7,750 nt of DNA from an uncultured Ruminococcus sp. (lineage in GTDB: Bacteria; Bacillota; Clostridia; Oscillospirales; CAG-272): positions 1 to 7,750 of the forward strand of contig CACYZS010000049.1 in the NCBI GenBank assembly GCA_902778985.1, given 5' to 3'. The translations under genes and the position numbers were made by a program. How positions within the stretch are numbered: position 1 is the first letter of the stretch; each line of letters begins with the position of its first letter. The notes under the pieces are model-generated. The model made no database searches, was not told the origin of the DNA, and saw only the letters and a list, made by a program, of their open reading frames with translations. Positions 1-4,815 of the stretch are shown one piece after another.

Positions 1-637
1 TCAGGTGCAGCGCCAGCGCGACTCCGCCCGAGACCAGGACATTCACCCACATCTGGATCATCACGTAGAGGATGGCGTGGAAGCGGTTCGCGTAGACGCC
101 GGTCGCCGCTACGTTCACGCCGTACATCACGCCGGCGAGCGCGCAGAGGATCTCCCCGCGCCCAATCGAAACGCCGCCCGACGAAGCGAGCCCGCTCAGA
201 ACGAAGCATCCGGCAAGGCACAGAACGCTGGACAAAATGGTAAGAAACCCCGGCTTTTTCCGTATGAAAACGAAGAGAAGGATCGGGACGACGACGCAGG
301 ACAGATTTTCAAGAAAGGCGTATTGCGTCGGCGTCGTGTATTGAAGCCCGATCTTCTGGAACAGGTTCGCCAGAGCGACGAAAAGTCCCGTCGGCACGGC
401 GACCTTGAAATAGGATCGGTCGATCCGTTTCAGGTTCGGGATACATTCGAGGAAAAGAACGACGGCGGAAAACAAAGAACTGACGAAGGTGAACGCGCCG
501 CCCGAATAGGATCCGAGAAGATCCGACGTGAAGATCGGATACAACCCCCACACGAATACGACGAAAACGATCCCGAAGTAGGCAAACGCGCGCTTTCGCG
601 AATACGTCTTTATCCCATTGTCCGATTGCAGTTCCAT
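1..637 (-). CDS. DMT/EamA-family membrane transporter, partial (C-terminus beyond left edge)
   Basis: The first 212 residues of an integral membrane protein are visible; it starts at the ATG at 637-635 and remains open at the window edge. Hydrophobic segments lie at about residues 17-38, 46-65, 78-96, 102-124, 130-148, 160-180 and 186-212, with a short basic N-terminus (YSRKR). The spacing of short helices, the early 'FVWGLYPIF' segment and the 'TTPTQYAFLENLSCVVVPIL' segment ending the first repeat are typical of EamA (drug/metabolite transporter) proteins, which have two five-helix repeats and about 290-300 residues. About 80 residues are therefore missing. A GGGGA stretch about ten bases upstream is the probable ribosome binding site, and no nearer in-frame start was seen. 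It lies 78 bases downstream of the opine dehydrogenase on the same strand, so co-transcription is possible, although a GC-rich hairpin lies between them. The substrate cannot be told from sequence; amino-acid-like or opine-like metabolites are an inference from context. Confidence 0.82.
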   Translation of the reverse strand, partial: MELQSDNGIKTYSRKRAFAYFGIVFVVFVWGLYPIFTSDLLGSYSGGAFTFVSSLFSAVVLFLECIPNLKRIDRSYFKVAVPTGLFVALANLFQKIGLQYTTPTQYAFLENLSCVVVPILLFVFIRKKPGFLTILSSVLCLAGCFVLSGLASSGGVSIGRGEILCALAGVMYGVNVAATGVYANRFHAILYVMIQMWVNVLVSGGVALALHL

Positions 638-667
638 TTCGTCACGTTCCCCGCCGATCGTTTGAAC

Positions 668-695
668 GGGGCGCCCGCCGGACGGCGAGCGCCCC
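668..695 (-). terminator. GC-rich stem-loop between opine dehydrogenase and transporter genes
   Basis: GGGGCGC (668-674) pairs with GCGCCCC (689-695), and after one C/A mismatch CGCC (676-679) pairs with GGCG (684-687) around a GGAC tetraloop. The hairpin begins about 20 bases past the stop of the opine dehydrogenase. There is no T-tract on either strand, so it is not a classical intrinsic terminator. It may slow polymerase, protect the 3' end of the upstream message, or reduce expression of the transporter. Confidence 0.4.
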
Positions 696-715
696 GCTGA
701 TCGCGTTTCAGAAGA

Positions 716-1792
716 TCAAAGGATGCGCAGAAGTTCTTCCATCGAGTAGCCGGCGAGCCCGAGCGTGTCGAGCGTTCTCGCCTTTTCCGCCTTGTAGTCT
801 CTTCCCATGATGGAAGAAACGATCTGCAGCATGGCGCGCACGTTCGGAAGTTCAAGTCCCAGCCGGTCGGCGAGGTCGACCCACAGAACCAGACCGAAGC
901 CCGCGTCCTCGTTGTAGTAGCGGTAGTCGAGTTGCGTCTGCGCCTTGATGCCGGTGAAGCCGGGCGCCTTCGAGTAGCCGTGATCGTAACTCTCCTCGGT
1001 CAGGTATCCCTGACGGATACTGATGTGCGGGTCGTTCTCGATGGTCAGACCGAGCGCCGCGCCCAGCGCGATGCGTTCGTCGTCGATCGCTTTCAGAAGA
1101 CGTCCGACGCCGGGGGTGACGCCCTCTTCGTAGAAGAAGAAATCGTCCGGTCCCTCGATGCGGGCGGCGTTCAGGGTCGTGATGCAGGGGTGAAGCATCG
1201 GGTTCGCGTTCTGCAGGCAGGTCTGGAAGATGTTCTTCGCCTTTTCCACGCACTCGTGGACGGGTTTCAGAAGGTCGTAGACCATGTCGTTTTTGGTGCT
1301 CGGAAGGGTCGCCAGAAGGACGCCGCCGCCGAGACGGTTGTAGACCGCGATCTTACCGTCGGCGATGATCCGCACCGCGTAAGGCAGCGTGGAGGTGTCC
1401 GCGACGATGACCGAGTGATCCTCGACCGAAAGGCCGAGGGCGTTTTTGAACAGGATCGCACCCATGCAGGAACTCGGGCAGACCACGAAGATCTGTCCCT
1501 TTTCGGCGTACGGCGCGCACGCCTTGCCGAAGGGTTCGGTCGCGTAGGCGGGTCCGACCGCGAACACCAGATCCGCGCCCTTGAGGCACAGTTCGATGTC
1601 GTGTCCGGCGTACTTGACGGGCTGAAAGCCCTCCATCATGCCTTCGCTGTAGATGCCGCCCGCTTTGGTGATCGCGGAAACCTGTTTGTCAAACTGCGGG
1701 AAATCGAACATGTAGATATCGTGTCCCGCTCTCGACCACTCAAACGCCTCCGCAAGCGCGCCGTTACCAGAACCGAGAATTGCAACTTTCAT
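716..1792 (-). CDS. NAD(P)-dependent opine dehydrogenase (octopine/nopaline dehydrogenase family)
   Basis: This 358-residue cytoplasmic enzyme has the full length expected for the octopine/nopaline dehydrogenase family. Family members reductively couple an amino acid to a keto acid, or run the reverse reaction. The N-terminus MKVAILGSGNGALAEAFEW carries the Rossmann dinucleotide-binding GxGxxA signature. 'TSTLPYAVR' in the middle and 'NANPMLHP' (His201) match conserved family segments; the His is the likely catalytic residue by analogy with octopine dehydrogenase. The C-terminal helical domain carries 'PGVGRLLKAIDDERIALGAALG' features. The start at 1792 is chosen because AAGGAG lies 10 bases upstream and the residue run begins at the beta strand of the Rossmann fold. 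A longer in-frame reading to 1870 only translates tRNA sequence. It sits 34 bases after the tRNA-Ser with no terminator between, so it may share that transcript. The actual substrates are unknown; it could be catabolic or biosynthetic. Confidence 0.87.
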   Translation of the reverse strand: MKVAILGSGNGALAEAFEWSRAGHDIYMFDFPQFDKQVSAITKAGGIYSEGMMEGFQPVKYAGHDIELCLKGADLVFAVGPAYATEPFGKACAPYAEKGQIFVVCPSSCMGAILFKNALGLSVEDHSVIVADTSTLPYAVRIIADGKIAVYNRLGGGVLLATLPSTKNDMVYDLLKPVHECVEKAKNIFQTCLQNANPMLHPCITTLNAARIEGPDDFFFYEEGVTPGVGRLLKAIDDERIALGAALGLTIENDPHISIRQGYLTEESYDHGYSKAPGFTGIKAQTQLDYRYYNEDAGFGLVLWVDLADRLGLELPNVRAMLQIVSSIMGRDYKAEKARTLDTLGLAGYSMEELLRIL

Positions 1793-1826
1793 TGTTTGAC
1801 CGCTCCTTGTTTTTGTGTGTTTTTGA

Positions 1827-1915
1827 TGGCGGAGGGGATGGGATTCGAACCCATGTGAGATTGCTCTCAAACGGTTTTCAAGACCGCCTCGTTATGACCG
1901 CTTCGATACCCCTCC
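1827..1915 (-). tRNA. tRNA-Ser (anticodon UGA), CCA encoded
   Basis: An 89-base class II tRNA folds completely. The acceptor stem is GGAGGGG (5', 1915-1909) with CCCCTCC (3'), followed by discriminator G and encoded CCA. The D stem is TCG/CGA around a loop containing GG. The anticodon stem GCGGT/ACCGT encloses CTTGAAA, which gives anticodon TGA. The long variable arm (GAGA/TCTC) marks serine. The T arm is ATGGG TTCGAAT CCCAT. It decodes UCA and probably other UCN codons. It is followed on the same strand after 34 bases by the opine dehydrogenase. Its 5' third is duplicated 189 bases upstream, next to a promoter. Confidence 0.97.
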
Positions 1916-1916
1916 G
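1890..1916. repeat. 27-bp direct repeat, copy 1 (inside intact tRNA-Ser)
   Basis: These 27 bases are identical to 2079-2105. They cover the 5' acceptor strand and D arm of tRNA-Ser plus one flanking base. The identity breaks on both sides (1889 versus 2078, and 1917 versus 2106). Confidence 0.95.
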
Positions 1917-1992
1917 AATGATTGCCGGAATGGAAAAAGAGAATTGAGGGACGGGAAGCAACTGCCCTTCCGGAAACATAGTCGCAATGCGC

Positions 1993-2009
1993 GCGCATCA
2001 CAGATGCGC
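1993..2009. repeat. Small triloop hairpin (7-bp stem)
   Basis: GCGCATC (1993-1999) and GATGCGC (2003-2009) are perfect inverted repeats around ACA. There is no T-tract next to it, so it is not an evident terminator. It is the second hairpin met by transcripts running from the leftward promoter. Confidence 0.6.
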
Positions 2010-2040
2010 TTCATCGCTCCTTGTTTCCGTTACGCGCTTC

Positions 2041-2069
2041 GCAAAAACGATACACCGTATCGTTTTTGC
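2041..2069. repeat. Strong triloop hairpin (13-bp perfect stem)
   Basis: GCAAAAACGATAC (2041-2053) and GTATCGTTTTTGC (2057-2069) are perfect complements around ACC. On the minus strand the five T residues are inside the 3' arm of the stem and are followed by GCGAAGCG, so it is at best an atypical terminator. It lies ten bases past the break of the truncated tRNA-Ser copy. It could be a mobile-element end, an RNA processing signal or a transcription pause. Confidence 0.7.
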
Positions 2070-2078
2070 TCGCTTACC

Positions 2079-2105
2079 CGTTATGACCGCTTCGATACCC
2101 CTCCG
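2079..2105 (-). pseudogene. Truncated tRNA-Ser: 5' acceptor strand and D arm only (direct repeat copy 2)
   Basis: These 27 bases are identical to 1890-1916, which includes the first 26 nucleotides of the intact tRNA-Ser. The sequence then diverges completely: the anticodon, variable and T arms and the 3' acceptor strand are absent, so no functional tRNA can fold. The copy lies about 28 bases downstream of the predicted start of a leftward promoter, the usual distance for a tRNA 5' leader. This suggests that it marks the original gene start. Confidence 0.85.
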
Positions 2106-2114
2106 TAAAACGGA

Positions 2115-2133
2115 CGGCGGTAAAAATCCGCCG
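2115..2133. repeat. Short hairpin at predicted leftward transcription start
   Basis: CGGCGG (2115-2120) and CCGCCG (2128-2133) pair around the 7-base loop TAAAAAT. A leftward transcript would begin with this hairpin, which may cap the 5' leader of the tRNA transcript. The stem is short and could be incidental. Confidence 0.35.
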
Positions 2134-2139
2134 CAAGGT

Positions 2140-2168
2140 ATTATAGCACATCGGTGTCAAAAAAGCAA
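2140..2168 (-). promoter_or_regulatory. Leftward sigma-70-type promoter with extended -10
   Basis: Read on the minus strand, TTGCTT (2168-2163) is followed by a 17-base spacer and a perfect TATAAT (2145-2140). TGC immediately before the -10 gives an extended -10 element. The predicted start at about 2133 is about 28 bases upstream of the truncated tRNA-Ser copy and about 218 upstream of the intact tRNA. It is the only good leftward promoter seen for the tRNA and perhaps the opine dehydrogenase. Confidence 0.7.
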
Positions 2169-2209
2169 GGAAAACCTACCGATTTCTTACATAGTATTTC
2201 AGAACTTGG

Positions 2210-2258
2210 TTTTTCGGGCGAAAAAGCCGAAAAAGTATGGACAAAACCGAAAAGGTAT
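2210..2258 (+). promoter_or_regulatory. Candidate operator: palindrome and CGAAAA repeats around the kdu promoter
   Basis: TTTTTCG-GG-CGAAAAA (2210-2225) is a perfect inverted repeat lying 12 bases upstream of the -35 element. CCGAAAAAGTAT (2227-2238) and CCGAAAAGGTAT (2247-2258) are direct repeats with one mismatch, 20 bases apart (about two helical turns), and they overlap the -35 and spacer. This arrangement would suit a repressor that responds to uronate intermediates. No regulator gene is in the window and the binding protein is unknown. Confidence 0.35.
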
Positions 2259-2266
2259 TGTATAAT
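2238..2266 (+). promoter_or_regulatory. Rightward sigma-70-type promoter of the kdu/GH88 operon
   Basis: TGGACA (2238-2243), an exact 17-base spacer and a perfect TATAAT (2261-2266) form a strong promoter. Transcription would start near 2274, leaving a leader of about 78 bases before the ATG at 2352. It faces away from the leftward promoter at 2140-2168, making this a divergent control region. Confidence 0.8.
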
Positions 2267-2337
2267 GTATGCTGAACGAAAACGGCTTTCGCCGCGCTCC
2301 TTTGCTGCGCCCGCGACACGCCGTAACAAAGAAACGG

Positions 2338-2343
2338 AAGGAG
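2338..2343 (+). promoter_or_regulatory. Ribosome binding site for the discoidin-KduI frame
   Basis: AAGGAG lies 8 bases before the ATG at 2352 and fixes this start over in-frame upstream ATGs such as 2154, which precedes the promoter. CTCCTT at 2297-2302 in the leader is its perfect complement, so the site could be partly hidden in a hairpin. Confidence 0.8.
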
Positions 2344-2351
2344 AGCGGCAA

Positions 2352-3980
2352 ATGCTGCATCTGACGATCGTCGGAGCGGACGGATCCGTCAAATTCGACG
2401 CTTCGGGCTATGAGATCGACACGGTCTTCCCCGGCGAGTACGCCGAAGGCGACAAGATCAGGGTCTCGATGTCCGAGGGCGAGTTTATCGGCGTGCAACC
2501 CGACGCGACGATGGAAGAAGCCGTCGTATGCGTCCCCGGGCGGCGCTTCGAGTACCTGATCCCGTTCGGCGCCGAACGCAGTCGCGGGTATCATCCCGAC
2601 GCCTTCGGGGGAGGCGAGCACCGGATCCGCGTCCGGGAACTTTCGGACGGGGAGATTTACGGCTACCGCAACGTCGCCCTGAACCCCTGCGACCGGCACG
2701 GGGTCGACAAGTACTTTCCCCACGCGAAGGCAAACTTCGTGACGCGGGAGGATCCCTGCTTCTTCGAGCGGAACGCCATCGACGGCGTGATCCATAACGA
2801 GGGGCACGGCAACTACCCCTACCATTCCTGGGCGGGGGGCGCGCGGGAAGACCTCGAATACACGATCGACTTCGGCCGCGACGTCGAGATCGACAAACTG
2901 GTCTTCTTCCTCCGTGCGGACTTCCCGCACGACACGTGGTGGAAATCGGTCGAGGTCACTTTCTCGGACGGCACTTCCCTGACGGCGGAGTTCGAGGGGA
3001 AAGCCGAGGGACAGGAAGTCGCCTTCCCGAAAACCGTGACCAGAACCGTCTTTCTCCACCATTTCAAACAGGTAACCACCCCGCTCTCGTGGGCGGCGCT
3101 CACACAGATTCAAGTTTACGGAACGTATATCAAAAAGGAGATCAAACAAATGGAAGTTCGTCAGGCATCCAACGCGAAGGACGTCAAGCACTACGATACC
3201 GAACGTCTGAGAGAGGAGTTCCACATCGCCAACCTGTTCACCAAGGACAATATCCGCATGGTGTACAGCCACATCGACCGCATCATCACGGCGGGATTGA
3301 TGCCCGTGTTCCAGACGCTCAAACTCGTGGGCGGCAAAGAACTGGCGTCGGAATATTTCCTTGAAAGACGCGAGATGGGCTGCATCAATATCGGCGGCAA
3401 AGGGATCATCACGGTCGACGGGACCGAATACGAGATGAACCCCCGCGACGGCATCTATATCGGTCGCGGAAACAAGGAGATCACCTTCAAGAGTTGCGAT
3501 CCGAACGCCCCGGCGAAATTCTACGTTTCGTCCTGCCCGGCGCACACTTCCTATCCGATCAAGAAGATCGACATCACCAAGGCGAAGAAAGTTCCCTGCG
3601 GCTCGGTCGAGGAGTGCAACAAGCGGGTCATCAACCAGTACATTCACCCCGAAGTGATGCAGTCCTGCCAACTCGCGATGGGACTGACCCAACTCGAGCC
3701 CGGCTCGAACTGGAACACCATGCCCTGCCACACCCACGACCGGCGCATGGAAGTCTACCTTTATCTTGATATGGGCGAAAACGACGTGGTCTTCCACATG
3801 ATGGGCGAACCGAAGGAAACGCGGCATATCATCATGCACAACGAAGAGGCGGTCATCAGCCCGTCCTGGTCGATCCACTCGGGCGTCGGCACCCGCGCCT
3901 ACTCCTTCATCTGGGCGATGTGCGGCGAAAACCAGGAATTTACCGATATGGATTTCATCGAGACGCGGGATCTGCTCTGA
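2352..3980 (+). CDS. Discoidin-like domain fused in frame to KduI (542 aa)
   Basis: One uninterrupted frame encodes a 266-residue N-terminal part joined to a complete KduI (residues 267-542). The N-terminal part has no signal peptide. Residues about 141-258 (from 'NAIDGV' through 'TIDFGRDVEIDKLVFFLRAD' to 'ALTQIQVYGT') look like a galactose-binding, F5/8 type C-like beta-sandwich; such proteins are often carbohydrate-binding. The join 'YIKKEIKQ' (259-266) reads like an untranslated gap: it contains AAAAAGGAG nine bases before an ATG that begins KduI exactly where free KduI proteins start. A single change of a stop (TAA or TAG) to TAT at 3126-3128 would explain the merger. Either a real bifunctional protein is made, or the first part is read through while KduI is also made from its own start. 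A sequencing or assembly error at 3128 is also possible. The gene heads the kdu/GH88 operon. Confidence 0.7.
   Translation: MLHLTIVGADGSVKFDASGYEIDTVFPGEYAEGDKIRVSMSEGEFIGVQPDATMEEAVVCVPGRRFEYLIPFGAERSRGYHPDAFGGGEHRIRVRELSDGEIYGYRNVALNPCDRHGVDKYFPHAKANFVTREDPCFFERNAIDGVIHNEGHGNYPYHSWAGGAREDLEYTIDFGRDVEIDKLVFFLRADFPHDTWWKSVEVTFSDGTSLTAEFEGKAEGQEVAFPKTVTRTVFLHHFKQVTTPLSWAALTQIQVYGTYIKKEIKQMEVRQASNAKDVKHYDTERLREEFHIANLFTKDNIRMVYSHIDRIITAGLMPVFQTLKLVGGKELASEYFLERREMGCINIGGKGIITVDGTEYEMNPRDGIYIGRGNKEITFKSCDPNAPAKFYVSSCPAHTSYPIKKIDITKAKKVPCGSVEECNKRVINQYIHPEVMQSCQLAMGLTQLEPGSNWNTMPCHTHDRRMEVYLYLDMGENDVVFHMMGEPKETRHIIMHNEEAVISPSWSIHSGVGTRAYSFIWAMCGENQEFTDMDFIETRDLL
3135..3140 (+). promoter_or_regulatory. 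Internal ribosome binding site for KduI
   Basis: AAGGAG inside the fused frame lies 9 bases before the ATG at 3150. It is as good a site as those of the other genes here. It supports separate initiation of KduI and suggests that this stretch was once an intergenic gap. Confidence 0.75.
3150..3980 (+). CDS. kduI: 5-dehydro-4-deoxy-D-glucuronate isomerase (KduI), 276 aa from internal start
   Basis: KduI converts 5-keto-4-deoxyuronate to 2,5-diketo-3-deoxygluconate in the cytoplasm during breakdown of unsaturated uronates from pectin or glycosaminoglycans. The 276-residue product matches the family length (278 in E. coli). It begins with the typical 'MEVRQASNAKDVKHYDTERLREEF'-like N-terminus, of which MEVRQASNAKDVKHYDTERL is visible from 3150. 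The metal-binding cupin residues are all present: His194 and His196 in 'CHTHDRRMEVY', Glu201 in the same motif and His243 in 'WSIHSG'. These sit exactly two positions earlier than the zinc ligands His196, His198, Glu203 and His245 of the E. coli enzyme. It overlaps completely with the longer fused frame from 2352 and is listed separately because its own ribosome binding site and start codon look functional. KduD follows 22 bases later. Confidence 0.88.
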   Translation: MEVRQASNAKDVKHYDTERLREEFHIANLFTKDNIRMVYSHIDRIITAGLMPVFQTLKLVGGKELASEYFLERREMGCINIGGKGIITVDGTEYEMNPRDGIYIGRGNKEITFKSCDPNAPAKFYVSSCPAHTSYPIKKIDITKAKKVPCGSVEECNKRVINQYIHPEVMQSCQLAMGLTQLEPGSNWNTMPCHTHDRRMEVYLYLDMGENDVVFHMMGEPKETRHIIMHNEEAVISPSWSIHSGVGTRAYSFIWAMCGENQEFTDMDFIETRDLL

Positions 3981-4002
3981 TCCCGGCGAAAGGAGAATAG
4001 AA

Positions 4003-4800
4003 ATGAACGAGAATATGTTCAGTCTGAAGGGTAAAATCGCCCTCATCACCGGCGCGTCCTACGGCATCGGCTACGCCATCGCGAAAGCCTACGCCGCGGC
4101 GGGTGCCACCATCGTCTTCAACGACATCAAGCAGGAACTCGTCGACAAGGGGCTTGCCGCCTACAAAGCCGACGGGATCGAAGCGCACGGCTACGTCTGC
4201 GACGTGACCGACGAGGACGCGGTGAACGCCTTCGTCAAGAAGGTCGAAAACGAGATCGGCGTGATCGATATCCTGGTCAACAACGCAGGGATTATCAAAC
4301 GGATCCCGATGTGCGAGATGACGGCGAAGGAGTTCCGTCAGGTGATCGACGTCGACCTGAACGCCCCCTTCATCGTCTCGAAAGCCGTCATCCCCTCGAT
4401 GGTGAAGAAGGGACACGGAAAGATCATCAACATCTGCTCCATGATGAGCGAACTGGGCCGCGAAACCGTCTCGGCGTACGCCGCGGCGAAGGGCGGTCTC
4501 AAAATGCTGACCCGGAACATCTGCTCCGAGTTCGGCGGCGCGAACATCCAGTGTAACGGCATCGGTCCGGGGTACATCGCCACGCCGCAGACCGCTCCCC
4601 TGCGCGAGCGGCAGCCCGACGGATCGCGTCACCCCTTCGACGCCTTTATCGTCGCGAAGACGCCTGCGGCTCGCTGGGGCACCCCCGAAGACCTGATGGG
4701 TCCCGCCGTGTTCCTCGCGTCCGACGCCTCGAACTTCGTCAACGGTCATATCCTCTACGTCGACGGCGGTATCCTCGCCTACATCGGCAAACAGCCGTAA
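4003..4800 (+). CDS. kduD: KduD-type short-chain dehydrogenase (2-dehydro-3-deoxy-D-gluconate / gluconate 5-dehydrogenase family)
   Basis: This 265-residue cytoplasmic enzyme is a classical short-chain dehydrogenase/reductase. The cofactor-binding motif TGASYGIG is at residues 16-23, NNAG at 93-96, and the catalytic Ser146, Tyr159 and Lys163 (YAAAK) are present. 'ASDASNFVNGHILYVDGG' near the C-terminus is the usual family ending. The sequence style, including 'GPGYIATPQTAPLRERQPDG', is that of the gluconate 5-dehydrogenase/KduD subgroup. Position directly after kduI favours reduction of 2,5-diketo-3-deoxygluconate to 2-keto-3-deoxygluconate with NAD(P)H. The start at 4003 is supported by AAAGGAG 7 bases upstream. 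It begins 22 bases after kduI and ends 15 bases before the GH88 gene, so the three are one operon. True gluconate 5-dehydrogenase activity cannot be excluded from sequence. Confidence 0.85.
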   Translation: MNENMFSLKGKIALITGASYGIGYAIAKAYAAAGATIVFNDIKQELVDKGLAAYKADGIEAHGYVCDVTDEDAVNAFVKKVENEIGVIDILVNNAGIIKRIPMCEMTAKEFRQVIDVDLNAPFIVSKAVIPSMVKKGHGKIINICSMMSELGRETVSAYAAAKGGLKMLTRNICSEFGGANIQCNGIGPGYIATPQTAPLRERQPDGSRHPFDAFIVAKTPAARWGTPEDLMGPAVFLASDASNFVNGHILYVDGGILAYIGKQP

Positions 4801-4815
4801 ACGGAGACGAAGCGA

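Larger units (their letters stand above)
1917..2078. other. 162-bp insert between the two tRNA-Ser 5' repeats
   Basis: This segment separates the intact tRNA-Ser from its truncated copy and has no convincing gene. It holds two perfect triloop hairpins (1993-2009 and 2041-2069) and weaker GGAAG/CTTCC (1954-1958/1967-1971) and CCGGAA/TTCCGG (1925-1930/1968-1973) inverted repeats. It also holds a 12-base copy (2015-2026) of the ribosome-binding region of the opine dehydrogenase (1801-1812). It could be a miniature insertion or the remains of a decayed tandem duplication of tRNA plus leader. Transcription of the intact tRNA from the promoter at 2140-2168 would have to pass through it. Confidence 0.55.

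Noticed and set aside
5..700. Long open frame on the plus strand opposite the transporter
   Set aside because: Its translation is dominated by charged residues (Arg, Asp, Glu) with no fold pattern, whereas the minus strand gives a clean multi-spanning membrane protein with a ribosome binding site.
1793..1870. N-terminal extension of the opine dehydrogenase (MRAISHGFESHPLRH...)
   Set aside because: This is a reading of the 3' part of tRNA-Ser. The Rossmann fold and a good ribosome binding site place the start at 1792.
1892..2014. A 40-codon minus-strand frame starting with ATG next to AAGGAG in the tRNA insert
   Set aside because: The Shine-Dalgarno sequence is only two bases from the ATG, the product shows no recognisable pattern, and the frame runs into the intact tRNA.
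1993..2069. CRISPR array or riboswitch in the hairpin region
   Set aside because: There are only two unlike hairpins with no repeated unit and spacer pattern, and no recognisable riboswitch core before a gene on either strand.
2154..2351. Upstream extension of the discoidin-KduI frame to an ATG at 2154
   Set aside because: It would start upstream of the sigma-70 promoter at 2238-2266, and the ATG at 2352 has a good ribosome binding site.
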